A stretch of DNA of 64,000 nucleotides from Beta vulgaris subsp. vulgaris (Eukaryota > Streptophyta > Magnoliopsida > Caryophyllales > Amaranthaceae), in the NCBI RefSeq assembly GCF_026745355.1, contig NC_079204.1, positions 48,096,285 through 48,160,284 on the forward strand, given 5' to 3'. Under the pieces are notes generated by a model. It saw nothing but the letters and a program-made list of their open reading frames with translations. It had not been told where the DNA came from and did not search any database. A program made the translations under genes and the position numbers. Each line of letters starts with the position of its first letter. Position 1 is the first letter of the stretch. Positions 23,064 to 35,200 of this stretch are shown one piece after another.

Positions 23064-24340
23064 TTGTGGTGTTGGTGTACGTTCAATGGGGTTTTAAAAC
23101 CGAAATTCAATCCAACCAAACCGAATCAGAAATTTTGTTCAGATTTTTAGAATTATGTTTGGTCTAGACTTGAATTTTTTGTATAATTTGGTATGGATTT
23201 GGATTGGTTTGAGTGAGTTTGGATAAAAAAAGTCGAACAAAATATGAGACTGTATTTAGGTTGGCCCAATCTTCAAAAAAAGCCCATTGAAATAATATTT
23301 TTAATAAATTTTATATTTTTCATTTACTAGTAACTAAAACCTAGATATGAGACCATTTTTTTTAACATGAGCCGGCAACAAAGCTAAATAGTTTGGTCAA
23401 AAAAAATTTGGTTTTTCAATTTGGACCCAAACTAGAATATAAAATACCATTTCGGTTTGGACCGAGTCCTTATTTGACTTGGATCAACACTGAAAAAACA
23501 AAAATCGAAATTATTTTGTTTTAGGGCTAATCTATATTGAGATTGTAACTTTCACCCTACCTCCCAAAGTGTTTTCTTCCCTCCTCTACATCTTAAAGCA
23601 TCTATGTCAACTGCTTGTTACACATTACCTCCTTAATTCAATAGAATTTTTTTCCATCTCTCCAACATCCCCCATTGACCTCTCGTAAATAACAAGCGAA
23701 AAATATTATTTTTCGCCACACGAGGATGTCGAATGTTCCACATTTATCTTGAAGATGACATTAACTATCTTAAATAACTAAAACATAACAGAAGTAAAAA
23801 GTTAGGACATTATCTGAGCCTAAAATGTAATTTATAATTAATTAAGAGTTATAAACTCATTTTTTATGTGTAACTATTTCAAAAATGAACATTCATATTA
23901 GCCATCTAACTACTGTAATCAAATTGTAGTAAAGTTCATAGTTAAGTTTCCCTTAAGTATGTCTAAAACGTTGTTTCTTTTATACTCTCTTCATTTCTTT
24001 TGTTCTTTCGATTTAGAGTATTTTTTTTTTTCTATGAAAATTGATCATAGTAGAAATAACTTTATAGAGTAAAGAAATCGATGTATCAACCACTACTACT
24101 ACCGAACATACTTATATGCATATACCATAGTTAACTGTTTTTAACCTCTAACATATACAAGGCGACAATTAACCAGAACTGCAACAACTAATAACTACTG
24201 TAATTGTTAACCAATCAATAGCCACTACGACAACAACTCATATCCACAATAACAACTAGTTTTGCTAAACAAATACTATATGCAGTAATTTATTTTTTAT
24301 TTCCCACATATAACCTAATTTATTATTATGTTAGTAGGGT
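23064..24340. other. Intergenic DNA with an AACCGAA-rich repeat
   Basis: 23085-23500 is enriched in AACCGAA, CCAAACCGAA and TTGGTTTGG words, a diffuse repeat. 23520-24340 is AT-rich with a short AACAACTA-type tract near 24170-24260. No gene is seen. Confidence 0.4.
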
Positions 24341-24344
24341 TGGC

Positions 24345-24850
24345 AAACGTTGACCCAACTCGAGCCCAACCTAACCTGAAATAAGCAGGTTAGGGTTGGG
24401 ATTTTTGACCAATTTACACAATTAACCCATTTCATTAAACGGGTTAGGTTCAGGTAGACATTTTCGACTGGAATGACTTAATTTAACCTTATTAACTTAT
24501 AAGTGTAGAAAATTTTTGAAAAAAATATATTGATATTTCAAGTTTGGTTTAAAAAACAGTAAAATAATATCGCTAAAATAGGTCATAATTATCCTAAAAA
24601 AACTCTAAACATGCATACTTCCAGTAGTGAATTTGCTCATTTAGCTTTTCAAGAAAATAATTATTTTTCATTATAATAATAATATGATTAAATGAGTTAA
24701 ACGGGTTATACAGTTAACCTGTTTATTAAATAGGTTAGATCAGAATTGAGTTTTTCAACCTATTTATTAAATTGGTTACGTTTGGGTTAAGAGACTTTTG
24801 ACACATTCATATTGAACCAAACACAAACATGACCTAGCCCAACCTGATTG
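24345..24850. repeat. ACCCAAC/GGGTTAGG-rich dispersed repeat
   Basis: Begins near TTGGCAAACGTTGACCCAAC and ends near CCTAGCCCAACCTGATTGCC, with GGGTTAGGTTCAGG and TAAACGGGTTA words between. No autonomous coding. Confidence 0.45.
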
Positions 24851-24999
24851 CCTTCCCCATCAATGCCACATGCCACATTTTTTCTTTCTTGAGATTACCT
24901 GAAAATTGAAAAAGCACTTATATCTGAAATTTATAATCAAACTGATTCAAAATTTTCATTTCAATCTAATTCTAAATATTAGATGAAGTTGACTCTATC

Positions 25000-26990
25000 A
25001 TGGAGATTCTTATGACTTATGAGTTGGCTTCCAGTAAAAAAAAACAACATGGAAAATAGAAGGTCTCTTTCAGTAGGATCGTTAGTAACAATTTGTAGAA
25101 TATATACACTTCTTTCGAAGTTGAACTTCCAATCTATTGAAGAGCACGAGAAATATTTTGGGCTTGGTACCTCTATAGGAAGATCTAAAAAAGTTATTTT
25201 CCAAGTGATTCAAGATCGAGTGTCGAAGAAGGTTATGGGTTGGAAGGAGAGATATATGTCAAGAGTGGGGAGAGAAGTTCTATTGAAATTTGTGGCCCAA
25301 GCAATTCTACCTATGCTATGTAGTGTTTTTAAATTCCTGAGAGTATGGTGAATTGTTTGGATTCATGTGTAGAAATTTTTGGTGGGGTCAAAAAGGAAGT
25401 GAAAAGAAAATGACCCTCATTAGCTGAATAAGTTGTGCCTTCTAAAGGCTAGAGGAGGAATTGGCTTTACAGACCTAAGTGCTTCCAATGATGCTCTTTT
25501 AGCAAAGTAATGTTGGAGAATGGTAACAAACCCGGACTCGTTTGCAGCTAGAATTCTCGAAGGGAAGTATTTTCCTCGAACCAACTTTTGGGAAGCAAAA
25601 ATCCTCTCTAATTCATGCTACACTTGACGCTCTATACTTGGGACTAGAGAGTTGTTGTACCAAGGATCTAGGTGGATTATTGGTGATGGAAGGAGTGTGA
25701 GATTTTGAAAGAACAAATGGCTTCCCTCACTCCCGGAGGAAAGAATTTTACCAGTCCACCTGTGGAGAAAAATCATACGATGGTGGGGGATTGGCGAAGG
25801 GAGGATGGGTTAGGATGGTTGGTGGAGGAGCTGAAGCAACTTGTGACGAGTGCTGAGTAGGCTGCTATCATGAAGGTGAGGTGTGCGGAGAATATAGCCC
25901 CGATTTTCTTATGTGGAGTCACACAAAGAATGGTGAGTTTTAATATGAGGAGTGCCTAACAATTGGAAGTAGAGAGAAGAATTGGTAATTTGGGTGGCTC
26001 GAATTGTGACCCTTACAAAAACTTGTGGAAGAAGATTCGAGGTTCTATGGTCCCGCAAAAAATCAAGCATTAAGTTTGGCGCGTGGTGACTAATAGCCTC
26101 CTAATGAGAAGGAAGCTATCAGCGAGGGATATGAGGATAGACTACCATTGTCCGAGATGTGGGGAGGAGAGTGAAAGTGTGGAGCACCTGATGCTGAAGT
26201 GCAATGATAACAGAGATATGCGCCGCCTATCTCCTGCTAGGCTCGACAACATGATGGCTGGAGACATCACTTTTACGAAGTGGTGCTTTCTAATGATGGC
26301 GCAATGTCAGATTGTGTGAGCCTGAGAGATAATAATGATGGTGTTATGGCAAATCTGGAACATGAGGAATGAATGAGTTTTTGAATCGGAAAGTTGAAGC
26401 ACATGTGGCGTGTGAGAGAGCCTTGAAGTTGCTTGATAACTATGAAGTGGCAATGAAGAGAGAGGATGGAATAATGCCTAGTCATGAATCAGGTTCGTCG
26501 CACTAGACAAAGCCTAATATTGCTCTATTTAAGCTCAACACTAATGCGGCTATAAGAGAAGAAAAATGTGGACTTGGTGTAGTGGTTACAGAGATGTGAT
26601 CTTGGCAGCAAGAAAGTGGATGGAAGGGGAGTGAACTCCGGAGGAGGCTGAAGCTAAAGCTACTTTGTTCGGTATGCAGATAGCTTTCAGATAGCTTTCG
26701 AAGCTTGGCTTAGGAGCCTTGAGGTGGAGCCAGATTGCTTAGAAGTGATCAAGTTGCTAAAAGGGGACAGAGTCAGGACAAGCACCCAAGTTATTGTAGA
26801 TGATATCTTAGTGTTGCAATATTCCTTTCATTTTTGCTCTTTTTCGCATGTTAGCATATTATGCAATAAGGCGGCTCACTCCATGACTAAATTCTCTTTT
26901 TCGTTGTCATTTTTTTAAATGAGGATTTTAATGGAGGATCTCTCAGTTGAACTTTTGTCCCTTGTCCTGGCGGACAAAGTGTGTTGCTTA
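25000..26990 (+). pseudogene. 5'-truncated LINE (L1-type): RT C-terminus, zf-RVT, RNase H
   Basis: Plus strand. 25019-25351 encodes the C-terminal RT region (HEKYFGLGTSIGRSKKVIF, GWKERYMSRVGREVLLKFVA). 26083-26319 encodes a zf-RVT region (DYHCPRCGEESESVEHLML). About 26518-26975 carries an RNase H-like domain (FKLNTNAAIREEKCGLGVVV, then LEVEPDCLEVIKLLKG, SHVSILCNKAAHSMTKF and a final MEDLSVELLSLVLADK). The metal-binding aspartate expected in KLNVD is N here. Endonuclease and the RT palm are missing, and stops and frameshifts break the chain. A Stowaway starts four bases beyond. Confidence 0.75.
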
Positions 26991-26993
26991 ATA

Positions 26994-27251
26994 CTATCTT
27001 TATATTTTTTTAGTTGCATGATTTGCTTTTTCATGTTTGTCGAGACAACTATTTGAACGTTAATATCTCTTATTGGATGTAAGTAAAAATTATAAAAAGT
27101 TGATATTTGAAATCCTTGCATTGAGATGAAATTAACAAGACCCCACTTTACTATGTTTTTTCTTATATAATGATGCAAGATAGTTTAACAAAGTTGGTTG
27201 ATAAATAGTGTCACAAAAGCAAATGTTGCAACTAAAAAAATACAGAGGTAG
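26994..27251. mobile_element. Stowaway-like MITE, 258 bp
   Basis: CTATCTTTATATTTTTTTAG and the inverted right end CTAAAAAAATACAGAGGTAG lie between TA duplications at 26992-26993 and 27252-27253. Internal motifs are shared with 39055-39312, also 258 bp. Confidence 0.85.
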
Positions 27252-27299
27252 TATAATGGCTTCCTTTCCGGTAAAAAAAATATTAATTTTTGGATTTTT

Positions 27300-27366
27300 A
27301 TACTTCCTCCGTTTCATAATAAATGAAACACTTACTATTTTAAAACGTTTCAAAATAGGTGAAACA
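27300..27366. mobile_element. Truncated Stowaway left end
   Basis: CTTCCTCCGTTTCATAATAA is followed by GAAACACTTACTATTTT. No matching right end is present downstream. Confidence 0.45.
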
Positions 27367-27463
27367 TATCTTAGATGGAAAAAAAAAGTAACAAAATGAC
27401 AAGAATATCCATCACAAACTTGTATGATTTGCTTTTTTCTCTCTTCCTTCTGATAATGAAAAA

Positions 27464-28224
27464 CTAGTTGCATATGCACGCGATGCGTGACGATCTTATG
27501 TAGTTATATACAAATGGACATGTTTTTTTTATCTAAAGTATTTTGATAGTGATGTAAATTATTGAGTTTCTTTTGTAGTTGTTATTATCTTTTTAAATTA
27601 AATGTTCAATACCGTCACTGTAAAATTTGGTCGATGATTTAATAATTTTCTTTTCAACGACTTTAGTATACTTTTTTAACAATTATAAATGTTAATAAAC
27701 CATATTGTTTGAACTTTGTAAATATGAAATATTATTTTATCACGATATGTTGCTAACTATTTTTGGTTGAAGATTCTAATGGATTTTGTCAATCTAGTTT
27801 GTCAAGTTATAAATGGTATTGCATATTCCATTCATATGACAAGTTTTATTGATTCTCATTTTTCAATTTTTTATAAAAAGAAAAATATTATTTTAAATTA
27901 ATAAAGGGTATTTTAATCATTTCAAAAGAGGACATCACACCTCCCTTGGCTTATACTTCCTCCGTTTCTTTTTAAGTGACACATTTCTTGTTTTCACGTT
28001 TGCCAATGCATTATTTTAACCATTAATATCTTCAATTATTAATAAGTAAAAATTATAAAAAGTTGATATTAAAAAAATTCACATTTAGACGAATCTAACA
28101 AGATCCCACATGTCTATATTTTTCCTAAATGTAAATTACCAAAGCTAATTAAAGTTTAAACTGTGAATAGTAAACACTATGCAAATGTGTCGCTAAAAAA
28201 AAAAGGGAGGAAGTATAATAGAGA
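27464..28224 (-). mobile_element. Non-autonomous Helitron with a nested Stowaway
   Basis: The right-hand boundary on the minus strand is CTAG (27464-27467), preceded by a hairpin CACGC-ATC-GCGTG. The left-hand 5' terminus TCTCTATTAT is split from its ATAAGCC continuation by a MITE at 27956-28213. Flanking bases are A (27463) and T (28225). It belongs to the same family as 21904-22501, as shown by the hairpin and the GGACA...CCTTCCCTTATATAATAGAGA-type end. Confidence 0.75.
27956..28213. mobile_element. Stowaway MITE nested in a Helitron terminus
   Basis: CTTCCTCCGTTTCTTTTTAA and the inverted right end AAAAAAGGGAGGAAG are bordered by TA at 27954-27955 and 28214-28215. Removing the element and one TA restores the Helitron end GGCTTATATAATAGAGA. 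Confidence 0.9.
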
Positions 28225-29006
28225 TGTATTTATAACTTTTTGACTTTTGAAAGTAATGTTTATTAAATCTTATACCAAATTCCTATATTTCACTTATTAT
28301 CGAAGGGAGGAGGAAGTATAAAAATATAAAATACGAATTTGCATGTGGGGGCGTATAAGCCATTATTCTGATCGTTCCAAAATCTGGAGGCTCCAGCAGA
28401 TACTTCTAATAGTAAAAGTTTAGAGTTTGAGAGACGGAGAAAGAGAATATGAAGAAGTTTAATTAAGTTCTCAGTATCGAATCTTCACAATGCTTAAAAA
28501 AAAAAGGCATTTGGATTTGATTCGAAAACGTCCAATTGTTAATGATATTCGTGTGTGAGAACAAACACATTAAGCACTCAAATCCAGTCTACAACTGCAA
28601 ATTGGTCATCGTTTCGATGATTCCAATATCTCTAAATATCCCCTTTTCTGTTACCATAGGAATGAATTCCTACATGAATGATTCATCCTCTTTTTCTTCT
28701 TCATGGAGTATTCAGAATTGGAATTTACCTTCTCAGAGAATTATTAGGTATTTTCTGTGCATTCTTCTGTTACTAATTTTGGCCCTTTGAGTTTTTATTC
28801 TTTAAGATTCTTGAGTTACTTTATTTTTAAATGCAGATAATAATTTCATCTTTTCCATGGTATGTTTTAGAATTTAGAGAAAGGAGTGCGCATTCATCAT
28901 ATTGCCGGTGCACAATGCAAACTAAAATTAATTTTTACTCTTTTGCTCATTTGGAACTCTTCGTTTTTAGTATATTTTACTCATTTGGATCATTTTAAAT
29001 GAATAA
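28225..29006. other. Intergenic DNA, possible remote 5' exon of the MYB-CC gene
   Basis: 28380-28745 has leader-like purine-rich tracts and a good donor candidate (ATTATTAG/GTATTTTC at 28745). It lies about 3.5 kb before the MYB-CC start codon. Whether it belongs to that gene cannot be told from the sequence. Confidence 0.25.
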
Positions 29007-29205
29007 CTAGTTATTAGGTTCGGGCTATACCCAGATAAAAAAAAAATTTCATTTATTAATATAATACATTATGATAATAACACTACATACAATTTAGTCT
29101 AGTAGTTAAGACTTTAGTATATGTACTTGAGGTCTTGGGATCAAATCCTATACTACGCAATTTCTAATTTTTATTACATAAATTACATGAACTAAAACTC
29201 CTTAG
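29007..29205 (-). mobile_element. 5'-truncated Helitron with tRNA-like boxes
   Basis: CTAG at 29007-29010 and a weak hairpin (GGGCTATACCC) match the terminus of the element at 94-366. The shared interior includes TAGTCTAGTAGTTAAGACTT and GGGATCAAATCC. The TCTATAC start is absent. Confidence 0.6.
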
Positions 29206-29224
29206 TTATGATAATTTTTTTCAA

Positions 29225-29614
29225 GAATAGTTGTTTTAAATAAGTCAATCTTTACGCGGTCTCTAATTTAAATTTACCTTTTGGTTATTCCTGATTGAGT
29301 TAGGCTTATATGTTTGTTTTCATTTATTGAGCTTTAACCTGTTTGTGTGACTTGTTTAGTAGGTTATTTAATACTACGTGTTACAATGTTCCTTCTTCTA
29401 AAACAGACAAGGGAAGCGAGGCCGCGAGGGTGGGGGTGGGGGTGGGGGTGGAGCATTGTAACACGTATAAGTAACCTACTAAACAAGTCACAAACAGGTT
29501 AAAACTCAATAGAAGAAAACAGACATACAAACTTAACTCAAATAGAGATAATCAAAAGGTATACTTAAAGTGAGAAGACCGCGCAAAGGTTGACTTATTT
29601 AAAATAATTTTTCC
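29225..29614. mobile_element. Compact foldback element
   Basis: Arms of about 175 bp are near-perfect inverted copies (left TTTAACCTGTTTGTGTGACT and AGTAGGTTATTTAATACTAC; right the complement). They flank a core of about 60 bp with repeated GTGGGG. The outer sequence (AAGTCAATCTTTACGCGGTC) matches the arms of 19920-20977. It could form a cruciform or hairpin RNA. Confidence 0.75.
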
Positions 29615-32244
29615 GCTTTTTATTGTTAAACTTATTTTAACTTATGAGTAGTTCTAATTAGTTCGAACATGTTAAAAAAAATAAGATTTTTTGATTTTTA
29701 CTACCTTTTAAAGTCACAATTTTCAAAACAACCCTCTTGTAAATTTATTTTTTCAAGTAACAACCTTATATGACCTAAATCTCTTTAAATATACACCAAT
29801 GAACAAATTTCTTCCAAGTAAACATTCTTAAACAAGAGTTTAAACCTTATATACTTGCTAGTTAATAAAGGTGGAGGTGGTGAAATTATTCTTAAACCTT
29901 TTTGAGGATGTTTTTCTTGACGGAATCTGTCAATCGGCAGGAATTTAAAAAGATTTAGGTCATATAAGGTGTTATTTGAAAAAGTGAACAATATAACGTG
30001 GTTATTTTGAAAATTTTGATTTTATAAATGGTTAAAATCAAAATCTGTGAACTTTAATAAGTTATAATAAGTTCTAAAAAAGTCAAAATAGTTGAATAGA
30101 ATGCATCCTTAGACCTTAATGGTTATAAATATAAGGATCCATCGTAGGTTTGATTTTTTTTGACCTTTATGCTTCTTTTTGGACTAATGACCATTTGGTA
30201 AGTAGTTGTAAATGGTCATAATGTTAATGATTTCTAGTGGTTTTGTAAGAAATACTCGTCATTTTCTATGGTAAAAAGAATGTATCCCCAAAAATGTGAT
30301 ATTTTTTCAAAAATTTGCATAATTGTCCATTATGACTCCAAATTTCAGGTCAAATGAAGTACTGAATTCTGTTACATTATCTCATATTTGATTGATTTGG
30401 AGATATTCGAGATCCAATATGAAACATCCTTTTGCATATGTCTCACATACTATGCTCAAATGAGCAAAATGTAAAATGTGCACATAATGTGAGGGTATAA
30501 ATATGGAAGCTTTGGAGCATTATGACTCCAAATTTCAGGTCAAATGAAGTACTGAGTTTTTAAGATTTTCCTTGCTCAAGATGAAATTTCGTAACTATGG
30601 AATTATTAGAACTTCCGAGTGTTAGCAATACATTATTTTCCTCTATTTTGCTCTTCTTTTTGAATTTTCTAATAGATGTCACTTTGGGATTACAGATATG
30701 TGGTTTAAAGGGAAGAAGGAATTATTGGTATAACATATCATCATAATAAACACAGAATAAAAAAACATGATAAGAAGAATCATTCAGTAATTGAATGGAA
30801 CTCTTATTCAAAATATGGAATAGAATTTGGATCAAATTTATATTGTAATATTCATTTGGAATTGAATGAAACACAACTTTTTGTTTCAACTTTGGCTTGG
30901 AATTGGAATATAGTAAAATTAATTATGATGACTATTGATTACTCTCCTATTCATGGGTTGATATCCAAAAGAAAAAGATTAAATAAAGATACTTAATGGG
31001 ATTGAATGAAAATGAAGTTTTGTAGTTTATACATGGCTATTAGGATAGCTTTGTAAAGGCAAGTTATATAAGATAGGTACTTTATTCTTGTATTTTTGAG
31101 TTTTGCAAATGCTATACACGTATGAGTAGGACTGCGTAGTTTGGATTAGTTCTGGCTATTTTTAATTAGTAATTATGATGACCCTTTCAGTGTATCAATT
31201 AGAAAATTGTTTCAAGGACAAATCTTGAAGATGTTGTTATTGCAGGGTTTCTATCTAACACAGTACATTAACATCTTAAATATGCATTACCATTTTTGGT
31301 GTTCAATCGTACTTCCTTTCCATTTTAGTTAAAACAGTACTCACTTGTACCTGGCATTTCCCTGAAATTTCAGGTATCCAACTTTTTTGAGGTGTGCAAA
31401 GTTTCTGGAAAGTGGAACAATTATTTCTCCATTGGGAAGAATATGTGTTTTTGTTTATATTATTTTCGAAAGGGGTGGTGCCATGATTTCTCTTTATAGA
31501 AACAATATGCTCCTACATATTTACTTCATTGGTTATAATTATTTTCCTCAGTAAGATGGGCATAATCATAGACTGTCGATAGATGTGAATTTATGCCAGT
31601 ATCTCCCACAACATTATCAAAATTATGTTGGCCCTGTAAAGATTCTTCGACCTTCCAATGCTAGAAGACTTGACTTTAAAATGTTATATTACTTTGGCAG
31701 CCTATATTCCCTGTGTATCATATCTGTATTTTTATATTACTACTTCTTTTGTTACTATTATTTAAATGTTCATATTTATATATTGTTTGATTGAGATGGG
31801 TTGGGAGCACAATGAAACCTTCTCAATATAATATTAAGGACCTCAACTCCATTAGCTAGCTTGTTTATTTTGTATAGACTTGTATTTCCTGCATATTGTC
31901 AAAGACTATTGTTCATTGGCCTTCCTTTAGGATATGGTCTTGGTATATAAGTTGGCATAGCTTCTTTTTGAATTCTTGCAGAATAACATAAGGAAGAATT
32001 TTGTGGTACAACCATTTCTTTCAACTTCGTCAGTGGTGTTGCTTATCCATTTGCAATTTTCTTTTTAATAAATATTGATTTTGCATGTGTTCTGCATATG
32101 GCTCCCTTTTATAAGTGAATCACAGGCATATGGAATGATATTACACTCTTTTCTGTTAGATTGAGTGAGTTTAGAGAGAGGAGATTCTGGTGTTGTTCTT
32201 GCTTGAATAGGTGATTTCTCTTAGCTCTTTCAAGTCATTTATAA
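29615..32244. other. Upstream region of the MYB-CC gene
   Basis: AT-rich, no coding sequence that I can support. A 37-bp direct repeat occurs at 30328-30364 and 30518-30554. Immediately upstream of the ATG, TTGCTTGAATAG followed by GTGATTTCTC could be a 5'UTR acceptor, so a leader intron is possible. Confidence 0.4.
30328..30554. repeat. Direct repeat pair, about 37 bp, 190 bp apart
   Basis: CATTATGACTCCAAATTTCA with GGTCAAATGAAGTACTGA occurs at both ends of the interval. No TIR or coding context explains it. Confidence 0.8.
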
Positions 32245-35200
32245 ATGAGCAATCAAAAGATTGACTTTCAGGAACAAGTTCAACAGAACAATGGGGTTAC
32301 AGTGATTGATGATTGTATGGTGGACCTTGGGAGCCGGGACTCCCAGTTTATTAGCATTCGGCAGCCTTGGAACATGGGTTCTTGCATGGGAGGAGGAGTA
32401 GACACGCAGCCTCATAACGTGCTGCCTGCGAATCTTTCAAGCACTGTGATGAGCCGTTTTGGCTCACCGGTTCCTGGTTTCTCTACAGCAGAACGATATG
32501 TGGGCCTTCCATATGATCATCAAATCAGCAGCCCAACCTTTTCCTCTCAGTGCTCAAAGAATTATGATTTGGAATATCGTTCATATCCATGCTCTACAGA
32601 AGGATTCTCTGCTCAGTTAGCTGAACAAGATGGGGCTGACTTACAACAATCCAGAAGCGCTGTGCAAACAGCTGCTAGATCTCTACTTTATGGTGATCAG
32701 AGTCAATTTTATCCTTCTGCAAAAGCCTACGGTAGTCCATGTGGCAACTACCCAGGAAATGAGCATATACAGCAGCTGAAGAATAAGTTGCTGGTTGATT
32801 TTGCGAATTCAGATGGAAGGAACTACTTGTTTCCTATAAATGAGAAACAGGATTTTAGAGTAAGCTCTGAATTGTTATTCTTTCATTGTGTTGTGTTTAT
32901 GTCATTAATCCTTATTCACTCGCCTATTTTCTTCTTGCAGATATTAGACAAATCTTATGATTCTTCTCTTGGTCAGTTGAGTTTCTCCTCTCAAGGAGAA
33001 AAGCAAGGACTCAGACCTCTTGGGGCTGTGCCCTTGAATTCTGGCAATTCTTTCTCGTCTGGCGCTTCCATATCAAGCAAAACACGAATTAGATGGACAA
33101 CAGAACTCCATGACAAATTTGTGGAGTGCGTGCACTGTCTTGGTGGTGCAGACAGTAAGTGTTATGATGTATTCACTTATCCCATTATATTAAGAATGCA
33201 ACATTTGATCAGTTTGATACGAATTTCAGAGGCAACACCAAAGGCAATATTGAAATTAATGAACTCTGATGGATTAACCATCTTCCACGTGAAAAGTCAT
33301 TTACAGGTATATGTTCTAACTGAAATCATCAAACAGCCGTGTTATTGTAGATATCTAACTGTAATTTACTTTTTCATGTAGAAATATCGAATTGCAAAAT
33401 ACATGCCAAACTCTACTGAAGGTAAATTTTATGCTCTTAATGTGTATGAATGGTTATAACTTATAAGTACTAGACTTAAATATAGTTTCTTGCACAGCTC
33501 CCTAAGTTGTTTCGTATCCGTGTGGTGGAGAAGTTAAAGATATTGATTATACTGTACAAAGAAATGAAAACTAGAGGCATTTTGTCAATCAAAGCCCTGT
33601 CATATGCTAACAATTGAGGGTATGAATGACATTTTCAATGTCTAATAGTGCTGATATTCTATGAGCAATTAGATTAGCATTTCGAGATATCGATCAAAGA
33701 AATGAAAAATTCAATATGTGTATGGACATGGACCCCTTCATCATGTTTGACATGTCTCCACTCACGCATTACCTTATTTTTTTTTCTTTTTGGGTTTGGA
33801 GATCCTGTCTTTTATCAAATCCACAGTTTAGTCAGTATTATCTAATCTCTTAGTGTTATGCTCATCTATGTAGCATGGAAACTATTGGGGTTTCATAAGC
33901 GGGGGAAACCTCAAGTTCTAGCGATTTCTAGCCTTCATTAGCATAGAAACGTTTCGGACCTTGGCTTTTAGATGTTTCCGTGCTTATTGTCAGACGTTTG
34001 TCATAAGGTGCTAATTTCAAGCAAAACTGCACGTAAGGGCTTCAAACAGATAGCACTCTGAGATGTTGGTGCTTCTCTTTGAACACTACACCCTACTCTT
34101 TCCACTCGGAAAAGAACCAATAAGTCTGCTCAAATGCTTGCCAGTGCACCTTCCATGGTGGTGTATAGACATCATTAAGATAAGCAAAATTGATTCTTTG
34201 CTTTTTCAAGGCATAAAAAAAGAATCTGTTGTCTTCTCTATCTTCAATGACTTGGTTATTGAGACATTTCCTGAACGTATCCATTCCAAATATCAGTTAC
34301 TGACCCACTCAGTATTCTATCTCTGTAGATCTTAATATGCTAACCATAGCTCATAGATATTATTGGTGCTCACTAACCATTACAAAACCTTTTTATGCTA
34401 AAACTTTATCTTTGTTAGGAATAAGTTAAGTAGTGGACTGTGATATTGACCTTGCATTGCATTTGTTCTCTGCACATCTTTTAAGCTAGATTCAAGTGGG
34501 AGATGCTAATACTAAAAAGCCATTGGTTTTGGTACTCTTGTCCTCTTTTAGCTAAACAATAAAGCCAAGGAAGATATTGATACGGATTTGTAACCAGTCT
34601 AGTCAGTCTCATGTTTTTGTCACATTTGTGAAACTGGCTATTCAATCCGAACATGTTAAAGTTGACTCATATTCGATCACCTTATCCCAGTTACTCGAAG
34701 TAAAGCCAACTTCTTTTTTACCTCAAACGAAAATGGCTGCTAACAATATCAAATTGAACCACAAGTCTCATTATCCGAAAATGACTTGAACCGAGTTACT
34801 AAGCGACCCTTTTCCGATTCTAAGTCAGCCTAGTTGGTGAATGTCTTCTCTCTAAGCCCTAAGGCAAACTCCTAAACAATGAAATCATGTTATATATATG
34901 TCCTTCCCATGTTATGATTTATGTTCCCTCCATTTGATATCATATATAAATATATAATAGAGGTCTATTGGAGCAGTTCTATCTGAAGATAATGCGCTCA
35001 TCATGTATCCCCTGAATGGATTTATGAGAATTGGGCAAAGGAAAGTGACTAAGCTAAAAGGATGTTGTAGATAATTTAATAATGTTGCTTTCTGAAACCC
35101 GTCTGATAAGGTCAGGGGGGTCGCTATCAATTATAATAGTATCTTCTGGAAAACACAGATTCTCTATTAGTTGGCAATGCACCAGTCACCAGGTTATTTT

